Source: Symploca sp. SIO1C2
Lineage (GTDB): Bacteria; Cyanobacteriota; Cyanobacteriia; Cyanobacteriales; Coleofasciculaceae
NCBI GenBank assembly: GCA_010672925.1
Contig: JAAHFP010000033.1
Coordinates: forward strand, 1-64,000
DNA: 64,000 bases
Direction: 5' to 3'
Shown: in pieces, positions 1 through 8,556 of the stretch
Numbering within the stretch: the stretch's first letter is position 1
Layout of the letters: every line of letters begins with the position of its first letter
Program-made: the position numbers and the translations under genes
Notes under the pieces: generated by a model
Seen by the model: only the letters and a program-made list of their open reading frames with translations
Database searches by the model: none
Told to the model about the DNA's origin: nothing

Positions 1-71
1 GAGATTGGCGCCACCATCGCAGAAAGGTCTAAAGATTTCTCAAACGCGGCACGCTTCTCTTCGCCCGTGTC

Positions 72-186
72 CCCCAGCTTCCTCAGCTCCCCCAGCTTCC
101 TCAGCTCCCCCAGCTCCCCCAGCTCCCTCAGCTCCCCCAGCTCCCCCAGCTCCCCCAGCTCCCTCAGCTCCCTCAGCTCCTCACAC
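72..186. repeat. STRR tract, CAGCTCCCC/CAGCTTCCT units
   Basis: Tandem 9-base units alternating CAGCTCCCC, CAGCTTCCT and CAGCTCCCT. The same unit forms the long tract at 11.9-12.2 kb and, on the opposite strand, the tract at 46.84-46.95 kb. It is followed by a TTTTTTCGCTCACCC motif that also lies inside the protein genes at 16.4 kb and, slightly changed, at 41.6 kb. An open reading frame crosses the tract but encodes only a low-complexity APPAPSAPP pattern, so I do not call a gene. I see nothing else in bases 1-229. Confidence 0.85.
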
Positions 187-229
187 CCCCACACCTTTTT
201 TCGCTCACCCCCTGCCACCTGCTTTACTA

Positions 230-919
230 TCACTCCTTAGCTAAGCGTTGGCGAAGGATAAATTCCGCGATCGCTAAATCAACTGGTGTTGTAACCTTAA
301 GATTAGTTTCCTCCCCTTCCACAACTTGCACTGGCAGCTCACATCTCTCAAATAATGCTGCGTCATCGGTAACCTTCCAGCCAGAGTTTCGTCCTTGTTC
401 GTGACAGCGCTTCAGCAGCTGTACCTCAAATCCCTGGGGAGTCTGGGCAGCCCACAGCTGTCTTCTATCTGGAGTATCTTGAATTAACCCAGTTTCATCC
501 ACTACTTTAATCGTATCCTTTACTGGTATGGCAGCAATAAGACCAGAACAATTCTGCAAGGCAGCAGCACAGCGATTCAGCAGCTGGGGAGTTGCTAAAC
601 ATCTTGCTCCATCATGAATCAACACCCTGGTTGCCTCCGGAGGCAACCCCTGCAAACCATTGTCCACCGATTCCTGTCGTGTTTCTCCTCCTTCAATCAA
701 CTGCACTGGTTTAGATAAGGAAACTTCCGCCAGAATTGCCTTAAAATCTGACCAGTCATCCGGTTGTCCCATAATCCCAATCCAATCGATATCATCGGCG
801 GCTTCTGCTGCTAGGAGAGTCCAGGCAAGTAGGGGTTTACCCAAAAGTTTTAAGAGAAGCTTATTGCGATCACTCCCCATCCGTCGTCCCATACCTGCTG
901 CTGGAATTAGTAAATGCAT
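230..919 (-). CDS. ispD: 2-C-methyl-D-erythritol 4-phosphate cytidylyltransferase IspD
   Basis: Third enzyme of the non-mevalonate (MEP) isoprenoid pathway. It transfers CMP from CTP to methylerythritol 4-phosphate in the cytoplasm. At 229 residues it has the usual family length. The N-terminal nucleotide-binding loop PAAGMGRRMG (residues 6-15) with K20, the GGETRQESVDNGL stretch (77-89) and HDGAR (102-106, matching the family HDxAR) are all visible. The ATG start places the PAAG loop at the very N-terminus as in homologues. It is transcribed away from the glycosyltransferase at 1.0 kb. No operon partner is visible, because the upstream gene is divergent and the downstream flank is repeat. 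Confidence 0.96.
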   Translation of the reverse strand: MHLLIPAAGMGRRMGSDRNKLLLKLLGKPLLAWTLLAAEAADDIDWIGIMGQPDDWSDFKAILAEVSLSKPVQLIEGGETRQESVDNGLQGLPPEATRVLIHDGARCLATPQLLNRCAAALQNCSGLIAAIPVKDTIKVVDETGLIQDTPDRRQLWAAQTPQGFEVQLLKRCHEQGRNSGWKVTDDAALFERCELPVQVVEGEETNLKVTTPVDLAIAEFILRQRLAKE

Positions 920-1016
920 TATTGTTCTCCTCTTAGCTTATGGATAGAGTTAGGGTTAGGTCTTTCCATCTCTCAAGTTAAAATTATTCTTGATCAATAA
1001 GCTCAACCGATCTCAG

Positions 1017-1973
1017 ATGAGAATACTAGCCCTAGTCCCTGGTGAAATTGGTGACCAAATTCTGTTCTTTCCTACCCTAGATGAACTGAAGCGATATTAC
1101 CCCAAAGCCAATATAGATGTCATTGTGGAACCGAGAGCCAAAGGAGCTTATCGGGTTTCAGGATCTGTTAATGAAGTTCTAACCTTTAATTTTAAAGACC
1201 GTAACGGTTTGGCGGATTTTGCTAATTTGCTGGGGGTAATACGTGACCGCGAATACGATGCGGTCTTTTCCTTAGCAAATCAGTGGCCTATCGGTCTGTT
1301 ACTCTGGATGAGTGGCATTCCGGTTACCATTGGCTACAAAAAGCTTGCTGGGGGATGGTTTTTCAGTAATCCTGTTCCTCAGAAAACAGAGCAGTATGCC
1401 GCCTATATGTATTATGACTTACTACAAGGCTTGGATCTTAGTTCTCCCTGTCCCCAACCAGCACTGGCACTTCGGAAAAAGGATCTGGACTGGGCTCAAG
1501 AGGAACAGCAACGCTTGGGAGCTAAAGATGGCTATATTCTGATCCATGGTGGTTCTACTAGCCTGTCTCAGGCAGAAGGCATCGATAAAGTTTACCCAGT
1601 GGAAAAATGGCAACAGATTATCAAAGAAATTCAACAAAAACAGTCAGGTTTGCCGATTGTACTCCTTCAAGGACCAGAGGATGGAGAATTCATCGAGGCA
1701 ATGGTTCAAGCTTGTCCTGAGTTGAAAATTACCACACCAGGAGATGTGGGTAAGTTGTCAGCAGTTATTGCAGGAGCCAATCTACTTCTGTGTATTGATA
1801 GCACCCCAATGTATCTAGCTGTGGCAGTTGGCACTTATACTATTGCTCTGTTTGGTCCTACGGAAGCTAAAAAACTACTACCGGACAATGAGCACTGTGT
1901 TGGCTTACAATCTCCTACCCGTTGGATTGCTGACGTTAAACCAGAGGCGGTTTTAGAGCAAATCTGGCGTTAA
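1017..1973 (+). CDS. Glycosyltransferase family 9 (heptosyltransferase-like)
   Basis: About 318 residues with the GT-B fold pattern of ADP-heptose:LPS heptosyltransferases. It opens MRILALVPGEIGDQILF (the loop seen as GDxL in the family), has a C-terminal domain starting near YILIHGGSTS, and a donor-site region LLLCIDSTPMYLAVAVGTYTIALFGPT. Such enzymes add sugars to lipid A-core or other envelope glycans at the cytoplasmic face of the inner membrane. The donor and acceptor cannot be read from sequence. A TTG at position 990 lies in frame upstream, but the ATG at 1017 puts the conserved MRIL motif at the N-terminus as in the family, so I chose it. An STRR tract follows the stop. Confidence 0.88.
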   Translation: MRILALVPGEIGDQILFFPTLDELKRYYPKANIDVIVEPRAKGAYRVSGSVNEVLTFNFKDRNGLADFANLLGVIRDREYDAVFSLANQWPIGLLLWMSGIPVTIGYKKLAGGWFFSNPVPQKTEQYAAYMYYDLLQGLDLSSPCPQPALALRKKDLDWAQEEQQRLGAKDGYILIHGGSTSLSQAEGIDKVYPVEKWQQIIKEIQQKQSGLPIVLLQGPEDGEFIEAMVQACPELKITTPGDVGKLSAVIAGANLLLCIDSTPMYLAVAVGTYTIALFGPTEAKKLLPDNEHCVGLQSPTRWIADVKPEAVLEQIWR

Positions 1974-2000
1974 GGGATTTACCAATAAGCGCTACGCGCT

Positions 2001-2064
2001 AGGCAAAAGGCAGGAGGCAGGAGGCAGAAGGCAGAAGGCAGGAGGCAGGAGGGAAGAAAGAAGG
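2001..2064. repeat. STRR tract, GGCAGAAGGCAGGA units
   Basis: Tandem AGGCAGGAGGCAGAAGGC-like units between the glycosyltransferase and lnt. The same motif recurs inside lnt (2.90-2.95 kb), in the GT39-like gene (14.29 kb) and, as its complement, in a tract at 11.17-11.26 kb. Confidence 0.85.
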
Positions 2065-2138
2065 TTGCAAGGTAGAAGGTAATTATAAGTAATTATCCTA
2101 ACTTGATATGATTTCCGCTGTGCTGCACTAGGTATTCA

Positions 2139-3956
2139 ATGAGTAAAACTCAAGTTACAAGCGCTTTGTTTTCCCCTCTGATACTGCTGCCTTTAATCGG
2201 CGGCATTCTGATGGGTTTGACACCTTCACCAGTAGAAGCTTGGCCCTTAGCATGGATTGCCCTAGTTCCCCTTTGGTTTCTCCTTGGTGTGGGGAGATGG
2301 GGAGATGGGGAGACGGGGAGATGGGGGGACGCGGGGACGCGGGGACGCGGAGATGAGAAGCTCAATTCTCAATTCGACCTTCTCAATTCGACCTTCTCAA
2401 TTCCTCAATCTGCTTTATACGGTTTAATCTGGGGTATTGGTTACCATGGGCTAGCACTATTTTGGATTACTGGCATTCACCCCATGGACTGGATGGGAGT
2501 ACCCTGGCTTGCTAGTATTGCGATCGCTCTTTTCTGCTGGACTTTCATTACTCTTTGGGGAGCTTTCCTTGTAGCTATTTGGGCAGCAGGAATGGCGTTT
2601 TTCCAGAAAGCAACATTCTTAGCCAAAGAAACCGAAAGAGCTAGTTTGTTATCTGCCTTAGTTCGCGTCTTGATTGGTACAGCTTTGTGGTGTGGCTTAG
2701 AAACTATTTGGACTGCTAGCCCTCTGTGGTGGACTTCCCTATCTTATACTCAAAGTCCCCACAATTTACTGATTTTACACCTTGGTCAACTATCTGGTCC
2801 CACAACAATCACAGCAGCAATTGTTGCTGTCAATGGTTTACTAGCTGAGAGTATAGCAGTCACATTATATCAAGTTCGGGATAATAATTTGGTTGCAACA
2901 AGGCAGAAGGTTGCAACAAGGCAGAAGGCAGAGGGCAGAGGGCAGAAGGAAGAAGAGCTTTCTTCCCCTATATCCAATTCCCCATTCTCAATTCTCAATT
3001 CTCAATTCTCAATTCTCAATTCCCCATTCCCCATTTTCAATATCGCAATAGGACTATTAATACTCCTACACTTAATTGGTTTTGGACTCTACAGCCGCCC
3101 TTTAAGTCAACCAACTACTACAGCATTGAAGGTGGGGATTATTCAGGGCAACATTCCTAATGAAATTAAACTTTACTCAGAAGGTTGGCGTCGTGCCCTC
3201 AGAAATTATACTACCGGCTACGAAGCCTTGGCAGAAGAGGGAGTTGAAGCTGTGCTGACTCCGGAGGTAGCACTGCCTTTTCTGTGGGATGAGGTTCAAA
3301 ACAGCAGTCCCTTCTATTCAGCTATCTTAGACAAAGGTGTTCTGGCTTGGGTAGGAGCGCTTGGCAAACAAGGAGGTAATTTTACCAACAGTTTGTTTAC
3401 TGTTACTGGTACTGGAAAAACTGTTAGCCGCTTCAATAAAGTTAAATTAGTACCCTTAGGAGAATATATTCCCTTTGAACAGGTTGTCGGCAGTTTAGTT
3501 GATAGACTTTCCCCCCTCAATGCTCATCTAGTAGCTGGTAAGCCAACTCAGATAATGGAGACGCCATTTGGTAGAGCAATTGTTGGTATCTGTTATGAGT
3601 CAGCTTTCACCTACCACTTCCAGCGTCAGGCTGCAGCTGGTGGGCAATTTATCTTAACAGCCTCTAATAATGCTCATTACAGCGAAACTATGCCAGCCCA
3701 GCACCATGCCCAGGATGTAATACGGGCAGTGGAAACAGACAGGTGGGCAGTACGTGCTACCAACACTGGCTATTCTGGTATTGTAGACCCTCATGGTAGA
3801 ACCCGATGGTTATCCGGGATTAATACCTATGAAATTCATGCAGACACGATTTATCGAAGGCAGACAAAGACTTTATATGTGCGTTGGGGAGATTGGTTGA
3901 CACCAATATTGTTGGGATTGGCTCTCATCAGTTGGTTGATTGTTAATCGTAGATAA
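2139..3956 (+). CDS. lnt: Apolipoprotein N-acyltransferase, with two repeat-derived insertions
   Basis: Transfers a third acyl chain to the N-terminal cysteine of lipoproteins in the inner membrane. The N-terminal half has several hydrophobic membrane segments; the C-terminal half is a nitrilase-fold domain. The catalytic triad is visible as the Glu in LTPEVALPF (about residue 374), the Lys in FNKVKLVPLGEY (about 436) and the Cys in VGICYESAF (about 486). The length of 605 residues exceeds the usual roughly 500-540. The excess is two hydrophilic insertions that are translated intergenic repeats. One is at residues about 50-95 (GRWGDGETGRWGD, then [12 protein letters not shown]). The other is at about 248-305 (VATRQKVATRQK, then FSILNSQFSILN). 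Both stay in frame and sit between membrane segments or before the nitrilase domain, so the enzyme may still work. Confidence 0.93.
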   Translation: MSKTQVTSALFSPLILLPLIGGILMGLTPSPVEAWPLAWIALVPLWFLLGVGRWGDGETGRWGDAGTRGRGDEKLNSQFDLLNSTFSIPQSALYGLIWGIGYHGLALFWITGIHPMDWMGVPWLASIAIALFCWTFITLWGAFLVAIWAAGMAFFQKATFLAKETERASLLSALVRVLIGTALWCGLETIWTASPLWWTSLSYTQSPHNLLILHLGQLSGPTTITAAIVAVNGLLAESIAVTLYQVRDNNLVATRQKVATRQKAEGRGQKEEELSSPISNSPFSILNSQFSILNSPFPIFNIAIGLLILLHLIGFGLYSRPLSQPTTTALKVGIIQGNIPNEIKLYSEGWRRALRNYTTGYEALAEEGVEAVLTPEVALPFLWDEVQNSSPFYSAILDKGVLAWVGALGKQGGNFTNSLFTVTGTGKTVSRFNKVKLVPLGEYIPFEQVVGSLVDRLSPLNAHLVAGKPTQIMETPFGRAIVGICYESAFTYHFQRQAAAGGQFILTASNNAHYSETMPAQHHAQDVIRAVETDRWAVRATNTGYSGIVDPHGRTRWLSGINTYEIHADTIYRRQTKTLYVRWGDWLTPILLGLALISWLIVNRR

Positions 3957-4122
3957 ACTATAGCAGTCCTCAGAAACACTTTCAGTCTCCAGTAAAGTAG
4001 GTTAGGTTCCACATTTATTGCCAAAATACTACTCTTCAAGAACGCTACACCCAAACGCTCCTACAACCCCTACAAGTATTTCTTTCATTTGTAGCTGAAG
4101 GTGTGTTGCTGGTTGGGGGTTC

Positions 4123-4359
4123 CTATGAAACGCGAACCACTTCTACAATCCAAGGCAGTTGTTCCTTAAGTGTTCGTTCAATACCATGCTTGATGGTTAA
4201 GCTAGAACTCGGACAAGCAATACAAGTTCCTTGAAGTCTAACAAATACAACTCCTTCTTCAAGAGACACTAAATTAACATCACCACCATCTGCTTGCATG
4301 GCAGGTCTTAAGTTTGCAAGAATAGATTCTATTTTTTGAAGTTTTTCAGATATTTCCAT
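4123..4359 (-). CDS. NifU-like C-terminal domain Fe-S scaffold protein
   Basis: A 78-residue protein matching the stand-alone Nfu/NifU C-terminal domain that carries an Fe-S cluster for transfer to apoproteins. The pattern RPAMQADGGDVNLV, then CIACPSSSLTIKHGIE, includes the CxxC that binds the cluster in this family. The frame remains open to a TTG at 4434, which would overlap the end of the upstream gene by 32 bases and add a duplicated SEKLQK segment. The ATG at 4359 gives the normal family length and avoids the overlap, so I favour it, though no clear ribosome-binding site supports either. It lies just downstream of the 4403-5806 membrane gene on the same strand and may be cotranscribed. 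Confidence 0.88.
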   Translation of the reverse strand: MEISEKLQKIESILANLRPAMQADGGDVNLVSLEEGVVFVRLQGTCIACPSSSLTIKHGIERTLKEQLPWIVEVVRVS

Positions 4360-4402
4360 TTTTTGAAGCTTTTCAGATATTTCTATTATGGATTTAATTC
4401 TC

Positions 4403-5806
4403 TTAATCAGGCCAAGTTTTAAGATTTGCTTCAAGGTTTAATTCAATTACTGCATTTTTATTTTGCAATAGTACATTAGAGTACCTATATTCACTTTTTT
4501 TAGACAGATCTTCTGAATTTATTTCTGTATGTTCACGTATAATTGTTTCCGCGAAACATTCAATCAATTCTTGTCGTAATTGATTTGTTACGTCCTCTGA
4601 AAAAATTTTTGTGAGATTGTCTTTTAACTTTGACTTCTTTTCTTCATTTGATATATTGTTATCGTCATCTGATAAATTGTTATTATTTTTGTTGTTTTCA
4701 AGCCATTGTTTTATTGCTTCGCACTGTAATTGTGCCGTAGACTCACCAAGTAAAGACTCTGGAAGGTTAGAGTAATAATAGTACATTTGCTCTATGTCTC
4801 GAATAATTGCTCTATCCTGAGTTTCTAATCCAATCATTTGAACTGTAGGGAGTTGTTCAGGCATTGAAGGTACTCCTTTGGGAAAAGGTAAAAACAAAGG
4901 AGCCACAATAATAGCTCTTTCTCTTGTAAAGAAAAGATAGTATCCTGGCATAAAGCTAGATGGCAGCCTACGCACCCCCTTACGAACCTCTCGATTACTG
5001 TTGTCCTTAGTAAGATTATCAATAAGTCCTTGCCCAGCATTAGTTGCTTCATCAGCTGACAATTTACTAATTTCGCCTTTTAGTGTTCTCCGTCCAACAA
5101 ATAATCTATGCCATATTTTCAAATCTTGTTCGCGGAGACATGTTATCTTAGCAATAGGCTGACCAGTAGGTTGCTTTTTGAGTGCTTCACTAAATCTAAT
5201 CCAATCACTTTCCGGTTGAGCAAGATAACCTATTGCTGGTGTATAAGCAAGAATATGTAATGGATTTTTGTCTGTCGCTTTCTGAGTCATTCTTTCAACG
5301 CGGTCAATTAACTCGGAAAAACTACTAATAGTACGGCGTAATTCCCAAAGACCCTGTAAAGTTAATCCAACACCATACAGAGTAGCCAAGCCAGTTAATA
5401 CAGCAAAAATACCACCTGGATTTTCGTACACTGGCTTCATAATATTTAAAAAACTTATTTCATTTTCTCCCACAATCGCATGAGATAAAACTATGCAAAC
5501 TGCGAGAGAAAAAATTGATAAACATAATGCTAATAAAAAAGGCCATTCTTTAAGGCCGCTTACTAAAGGTTTTACCCAATAGGATGAACCTCTGTTGGCT
5601 AGCTGAATAACAACAATAGTTAGAATTATACCACCCAAAGTTCCTAGAATGAGTCCTGTATAGAAGTGAAGATCTTCGATTAAAGTTGCCCAGTTTGGAC
5701 TCGTAAAACCTTGAGCTATCCAGGTTGAAATAAGAACCAACAAAAATCCAATGGCAAGTAGAGCTATGAGAGCTGGAGGCTCAAATTGAGGGATGAATCT
5801 TCTCAT
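4403..5806 (-). CDS. Membrane protein of unknown function
   Basis: A 467-residue protein I do not recognise. Four hydrophobic segments are apparent at about residues 12-32, 47-69, 89-110 and 131-152, followed by a long soluble C-terminal part of about 310 residues. That part contains a segment rich in Asn, Asp and Lys near residue 370. No catalytic motif is visible. The N-terminal four-helix arrangement with a large hydrophilic tail could be a sensor or an anchored scaffold, but nothing in the sequence decides this. The small NifU-like gene follows directly, which may only reflect proximity. Confidence 0.75.
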   Translation of the reverse strand: MRRFIPQFEPPALIALLAIGFLLVLISTWIAQGFTSPNWATLIEDLHFYTGLILGTLGGIILTIVVIQLANRGSSYWVKPLVSGLKEWPFLLALCLSIFSLAVCIVLSHAIVGENEISFLNIMKPVYENPGGIFAVLTGLATLYGVGLTLQGLWELRRTISSFSELIDRVERMTQKATDKNPLHILAYTPAIGYLAQPESDWIRFSEALKKQPTGQPIAKITCLREQDLKIWHRLFVGRRTLKGEISKLSADEATNAGQGLIDNLTKDNSNREVRKGVRRLPSSFMPGYYLFFTRERAIIVAPLFLPFPKGVPSMPEQLPTVQMIGLETQDRAIIRDIEQMYYYYSNLPESLLGESTAQLQCEAIKQWLENNKNNNNLSDDDNNISNEEKKSKLKDNLTKIFSEDVTNQLRQELIECFAETIIREHTEINSEDLSKKSEYRYSNVLLQNKNAVIELNLEANLKTWPD

Positions 5807-5898
5807 GATTGAAGGATGGAACGTTTGTTAAATTAGGCTAGAAACTTTCCTTTAGATCCCACATTCGGTACCCCACCATCACAATTAATTTTTTCTTG

Positions 5899-5955
5899 AT
5901 TTCTAGTTGATATTGGAAATTTTGGTAGACGAAATTTTCAATATCAACTAGAAAT
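5899..5955. repeat. Long near-perfect hairpin in the 5807-6132 gap
   Basis: Two arms of about 23 bases, ATTTCTAGTTGATATTG and its complement CAATATCAACTAGAAAT plus adjoining A/T bases, are separated by a loop of about 9 bases. Weaker inverted similarity continues outwards (CCCACATTC near 5858 against GAATGTGG near 5979). It sits between the stop of the FGE-like gene and the start of the membrane gene, both on the minus strand. It could be a terminator, a binding site or a MITE remnant. The rest of this 326-base gap shows no gene. Confidence 0.75.
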
Positions 5956-6132
5956 TCTTAGTATGAGACTTTAGGATGTGGAATGTGGCTTAGGCTAATT
6001 ATAGCAATTCTCATATTTGTGATGTACCGTTAATTTTCTGTCTTATCCTGTGTAAAATCTTATGGTAAGATAGAGTGTACCTCATGAGTCAGAGAAAGGC
6101 TATATTGAGTTTTCAGCCTAATTAGCATAAGT

Positions 6133-6939
6133 CTAGAAGACATCCTTGCTCAAACAGCAACGAAACCCTACATTGGGAACTGCCTGTGAAGCTTCCATTG
6201 CTCCTCTATTGGCTGCTCTGAGGCGAAATGATTGAATGACGTTCCAAGACCCGCCACGTCTTACACGATATAAACCGGCATCAGAACCTTGAGGATTCTG
6301 ATTAGAACACTTAGAGTAATAATCTTGTTCAAAGTAATCTGTACACCACTGCCAAACATTTCCCACCATGTCGTACAAACCATATCCATTGGGCGCAAAT
6401 GCTTTGACTGGGGTAGTGAGAGGAATGTCAGATGCACTCTTGGCAAAATTACATTGAGTTCCATCGGGTGAATGGTTTCCCCAAGGATAAAGTTGTCCCA
6501 AATTCCCCCCTCTTGCTGCCTTCTCCCATTCAGCTTCGGTGGGTAAACGCTTTCCTGCCCACTGAGCATATGCTACTGCATCATTCCAGCTGACTAAGAC
6601 AACTGGATGCTCTTCACGGTTGGGTAGCGCATAGCGACGCCAAGATAACTCAGAGATCAGAGAGTACTCACCATTGCAATAACCCCAAGCGCTTCCTACA
6701 CGCTCGGCTTCTGTTTGATAGCCAGTCTCCTCAACAAACTTGGCAAACTGCTGATTAGTGACAGGTGTTTCATCCATCCAAAAGTCACCCAGATAGACTT
6801 CATGAATGGGACTCTCAAACTCACCCCAACCTTCACTACCCATCAGAAAAGACCCTGCCGAAATTAGAACCATGCCAGCAGTTGAAACCTTGGCATACTC
6901 AGCTTTTCTCTTTTGCTGATGAATTGCATCTGTGGTCAT
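6133..6939 (-). CDS. Formylglycine-generating-enzyme-like (SUMF1 fold) protein, probably not a true FGE
   Basis: A 268-residue protein of the FGE-sulfatase/SUMF1 (C-type-lectin-like) family. Visible hallmarks are GSFLMGS near the N-terminus, ETPVTNQQFAKFVE, RLPTEAEWEKAARGG, YPWG, GLYDMVGNVWQW, RRGGSWN and a final NVGFRCC. True FGEs use cysteines in the RxAxR region before the terminal GFR. Here that segment reads FRLRAANRGAMEASQAVPN with no cysteine, so sulfatase activation is unlikely. In cyanobacteria this fold often serves as a binding domain or oxidase-related domain. No signal peptide is obvious, no kinase is nearby, and no reverse transcriptase that would suggest diversification is in the window. 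Confidence 0.88.
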   Translation of the reverse strand: MTTDAIHQQKRKAEYAKVSTAGMVLISAGSFLMGSEGWGEFESPIHEVYLGDFWMDETPVTNQQFAKFVEETGYQTEAERVGSAWGYCNGEYSLISELSWRRYALPNREEHPVVLVSWNDAVAYAQWAGKRLPTEAEWEKAARGGNLGQLYPWGNHSPDGTQCNFAKSASDIPLTTPVKAFAPNGYGLYDMVGNVWQWCTDYFEQDYYSKCSNQNPQGSDAGLYRVRRGGSWNVIQSFRLRAANRGAMEASQAVPNVGFRCCLSKDVF

Positions 6940-7066
6940 AGATATTTATTAGTTCCTCTCATGAACTGTTACATATTACTATTCTAAAAGCTGTTAGAGC
7001 CATTTAGAAGTCTACTGTGCAACTTTCTACAGTGGCTTTTTGATAAATCTTCTTGGTAAACGTTTG

Positions 7067-7786
7067 CTATCCATATTGTATCAATTCGAGAACCTGCCTT
7101 TTTAGCTCGATGAATGGGGGTGTGAACTTCAGAGCTTCAGTTCTAGGGCGAGCAAAAGGAGAAGCAAACTCCCCAATAATCAATCCCCCACCTAGTATAA
7201 GCACCCGATCCGAAAGAAAAAGTGCCTCCTCTATATTGTGAGTTACGAATAGCACTGTCTTTTGGTTTTGCTCCCATACATCCAGAAGCCAAGTCTGCAT
7301 TTTTTCCCTGGTATACATATCCAGTGCTCCAAAAGGCTCATCCATTAAAATCAATTCTGGGTTGGGGGCAAGTGCTCGTGCCAGAGCAACACGCTGATTT
7401 TGACCACCTGAGAGTTGAGCGGGATACTTATGGGCTTGCTCAGCAAGCCCAACTAGCTCCAGATGGTTAGTGATTATAGCCTCCCGCTCATGCCGATTAA
7501 TTTTATGTAAACCAAAAGCAATATTACCCCTAACAGTGAGCCAAGGAAAGACTGCATAGTTTTGGAAGACAATTCCAAGGTCTTTTGGCACCCACACTTC
7601 GCCCTCTTTTTCAATAAAACCGGCCAAGGCGTGAAGCAAGGTTGATTTTCCGCTTCCAGACTGACCTACAAGAGACACGAATTCCCCACGTTTTAGGGTT
7701 AAATCAACACCATGAAGAATTGCTTTCCCATCAAGACAAACTTGAAGTCCATGAACTTGGATTTGCTTATGCTTTGTATTATTCAT
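7067..7786 (-). CDS. ABC transporter ATPase, SsuB/TauB type
   Basis: ATP-binding subunit of a nitrate/sulfonate/taurine-family importer. It shows Walker A GQSGSGKST, the Q-loop region FQNYAVFPW, signature LSGGQNQRVALARAL, Walker B LILMDEPFGALD and the H-loop FVTHNIEEAL. I chose the ATG at 7786 because it overlaps the permease stop as ATGA, a classic coupled arrangement, and is preceded by GGGA about 6 bases upstream. A TTG at 7810 would add 8 residues. It is the last gene of a three-gene operon with the permease and lipoprotein. The substrate (sulfonate, nitrate, pyrimidine precursor or other) cannot be read from this subunit. Confidence 0.92.
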   Translation of the reverse strand: MNNTKHKQIQVHGLQVCLDGKAILHGVDLTLKRGEFVSLVGQSGSGKSTLLHALAGFIEKEGEVWVPKDLGIVFQNYAVFPWLTVRGNIAFGLHKINRHEREAIITNHLELVGLAEQAHKYPAQLSGGQNQRVALARALAPNPELILMDEPFGALDMYTREKMQTWLLDVWEQNQKTVLFVTHNIEEALFLSDRVLILGGGLIIGEFASPFARPRTEALKFTPPFIELKRQVLELIQYG

Positions 7787-8541
7787 TTCTGTCCCAAGAA
7801 TTTTAGCCAAGGGAAAACTTGTCCAATAAATCTGATTAATCCAATGTCAGCTATTGCACCCAACAAGCCCAGAAGAACCAAGGCGGCCATCATACGATCC
7901 ATTCGGTAGGCCAGCTGAGATACATAGATTTGATAGCCGATACCAGATGAAGCACCGGCTAACTCAGAAACAAAAACCATAATAAAGGCAATAGAGATTC
8001 CTGTTCGCAAACCAGCCACAACAAAGGGTAGTGAAGCTGGAAAAATGACTTTCCATAAGATGGAAAATCCTGTAACTTTCAAAGTTCTAGCACTCCAGAG
8101 AAATGTTTTTGGAATATCTCGCACTCCTACGTGAGTGTTTATCCAAACTGGGAAAAAAACTGCAAAGGCAATAGAAAATAGTTTCGATATTTCTCCAATT
8201 CCGAACCAAAGAATAACAAGAGGGATGATAGCAACAGGAGGCAGTGGTCTAAGGAGCTGTATCACAGGAGACAGATAATTGTTTGCTAGAGAGATTCTTC
8301 CAGTGACTAGTCCTATAAGGATCGCTATAGCACTACCTAGCACAAAACCCACAACTGCACGCCAAAGACTTGATTGCACATCTTTTATAAGTTCACCACT
8401 GCGAACCATTTCTATCCATGCCTCAACAACTTTTGTAGGTGGAGGAAATAAAGCAGCGGGAACAACTCCTGCAGATGAAATTCCTTGCCAAGCTAGCAGA
8501 ATTACTATAATTGAGAAACTTCCTTGAAAAATTCTGTTCAT
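7783..8541 (-). CDS. ABC transporter permease, SsuC/TauC type
   Basis: Inner-membrane subunit of the same importer, 252 residues with about six hydrophobic segments. The cytoplasmic coupling (EAA-like) region reads WKVIFPASLPFVVAGLRTG, typical of the BPD_transp_1 family that pairs with NMT1/SsuA-like binding proteins. Its stop overlaps the start of the ATPase gene by 4 bases, and the binding-protein gene ends 15 bases upstream, so the three genes form one transcription unit. The order is binding protein, permease, ATPase. Confidence 0.92.
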   Translation of the reverse strand: MNRIFQGSFSIIVILLAWQGISSAGVVPAALFPPPTKVVEAWIEMVRSGELIKDVQSSLWRAVVGFVLGSAIAILIGLVTGRISLANNYLSPVIQLLRPLPPVAIIPLVILWFGIGEISKLFSIAFAVFFPVWINTHVGVRDIPKTFLWSARTLKVTGFSILWKVIFPASLPFVVAGLRTGISIAFIMVFVSELAGASSGIGYQIYVSQLAYRMDRMMAALVLLGLLGAIADIGLIRFIGQVFPWLKFLGQK

Positions 8542-8556
8542 AGCTTTTGATGACTA

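Noticed and set aside
5-244. 79-residue open frame over APPAPSAPP-type repeats
   Set aside because: It is the direct translation of a CAGCTCCCC tandem repeat with no start signal or family.
6133-6939. Diversity-generating retroelement variable protein
   Set aside because: Fold is compatible, but no reverse transcriptase or template repeat is seen in the window.
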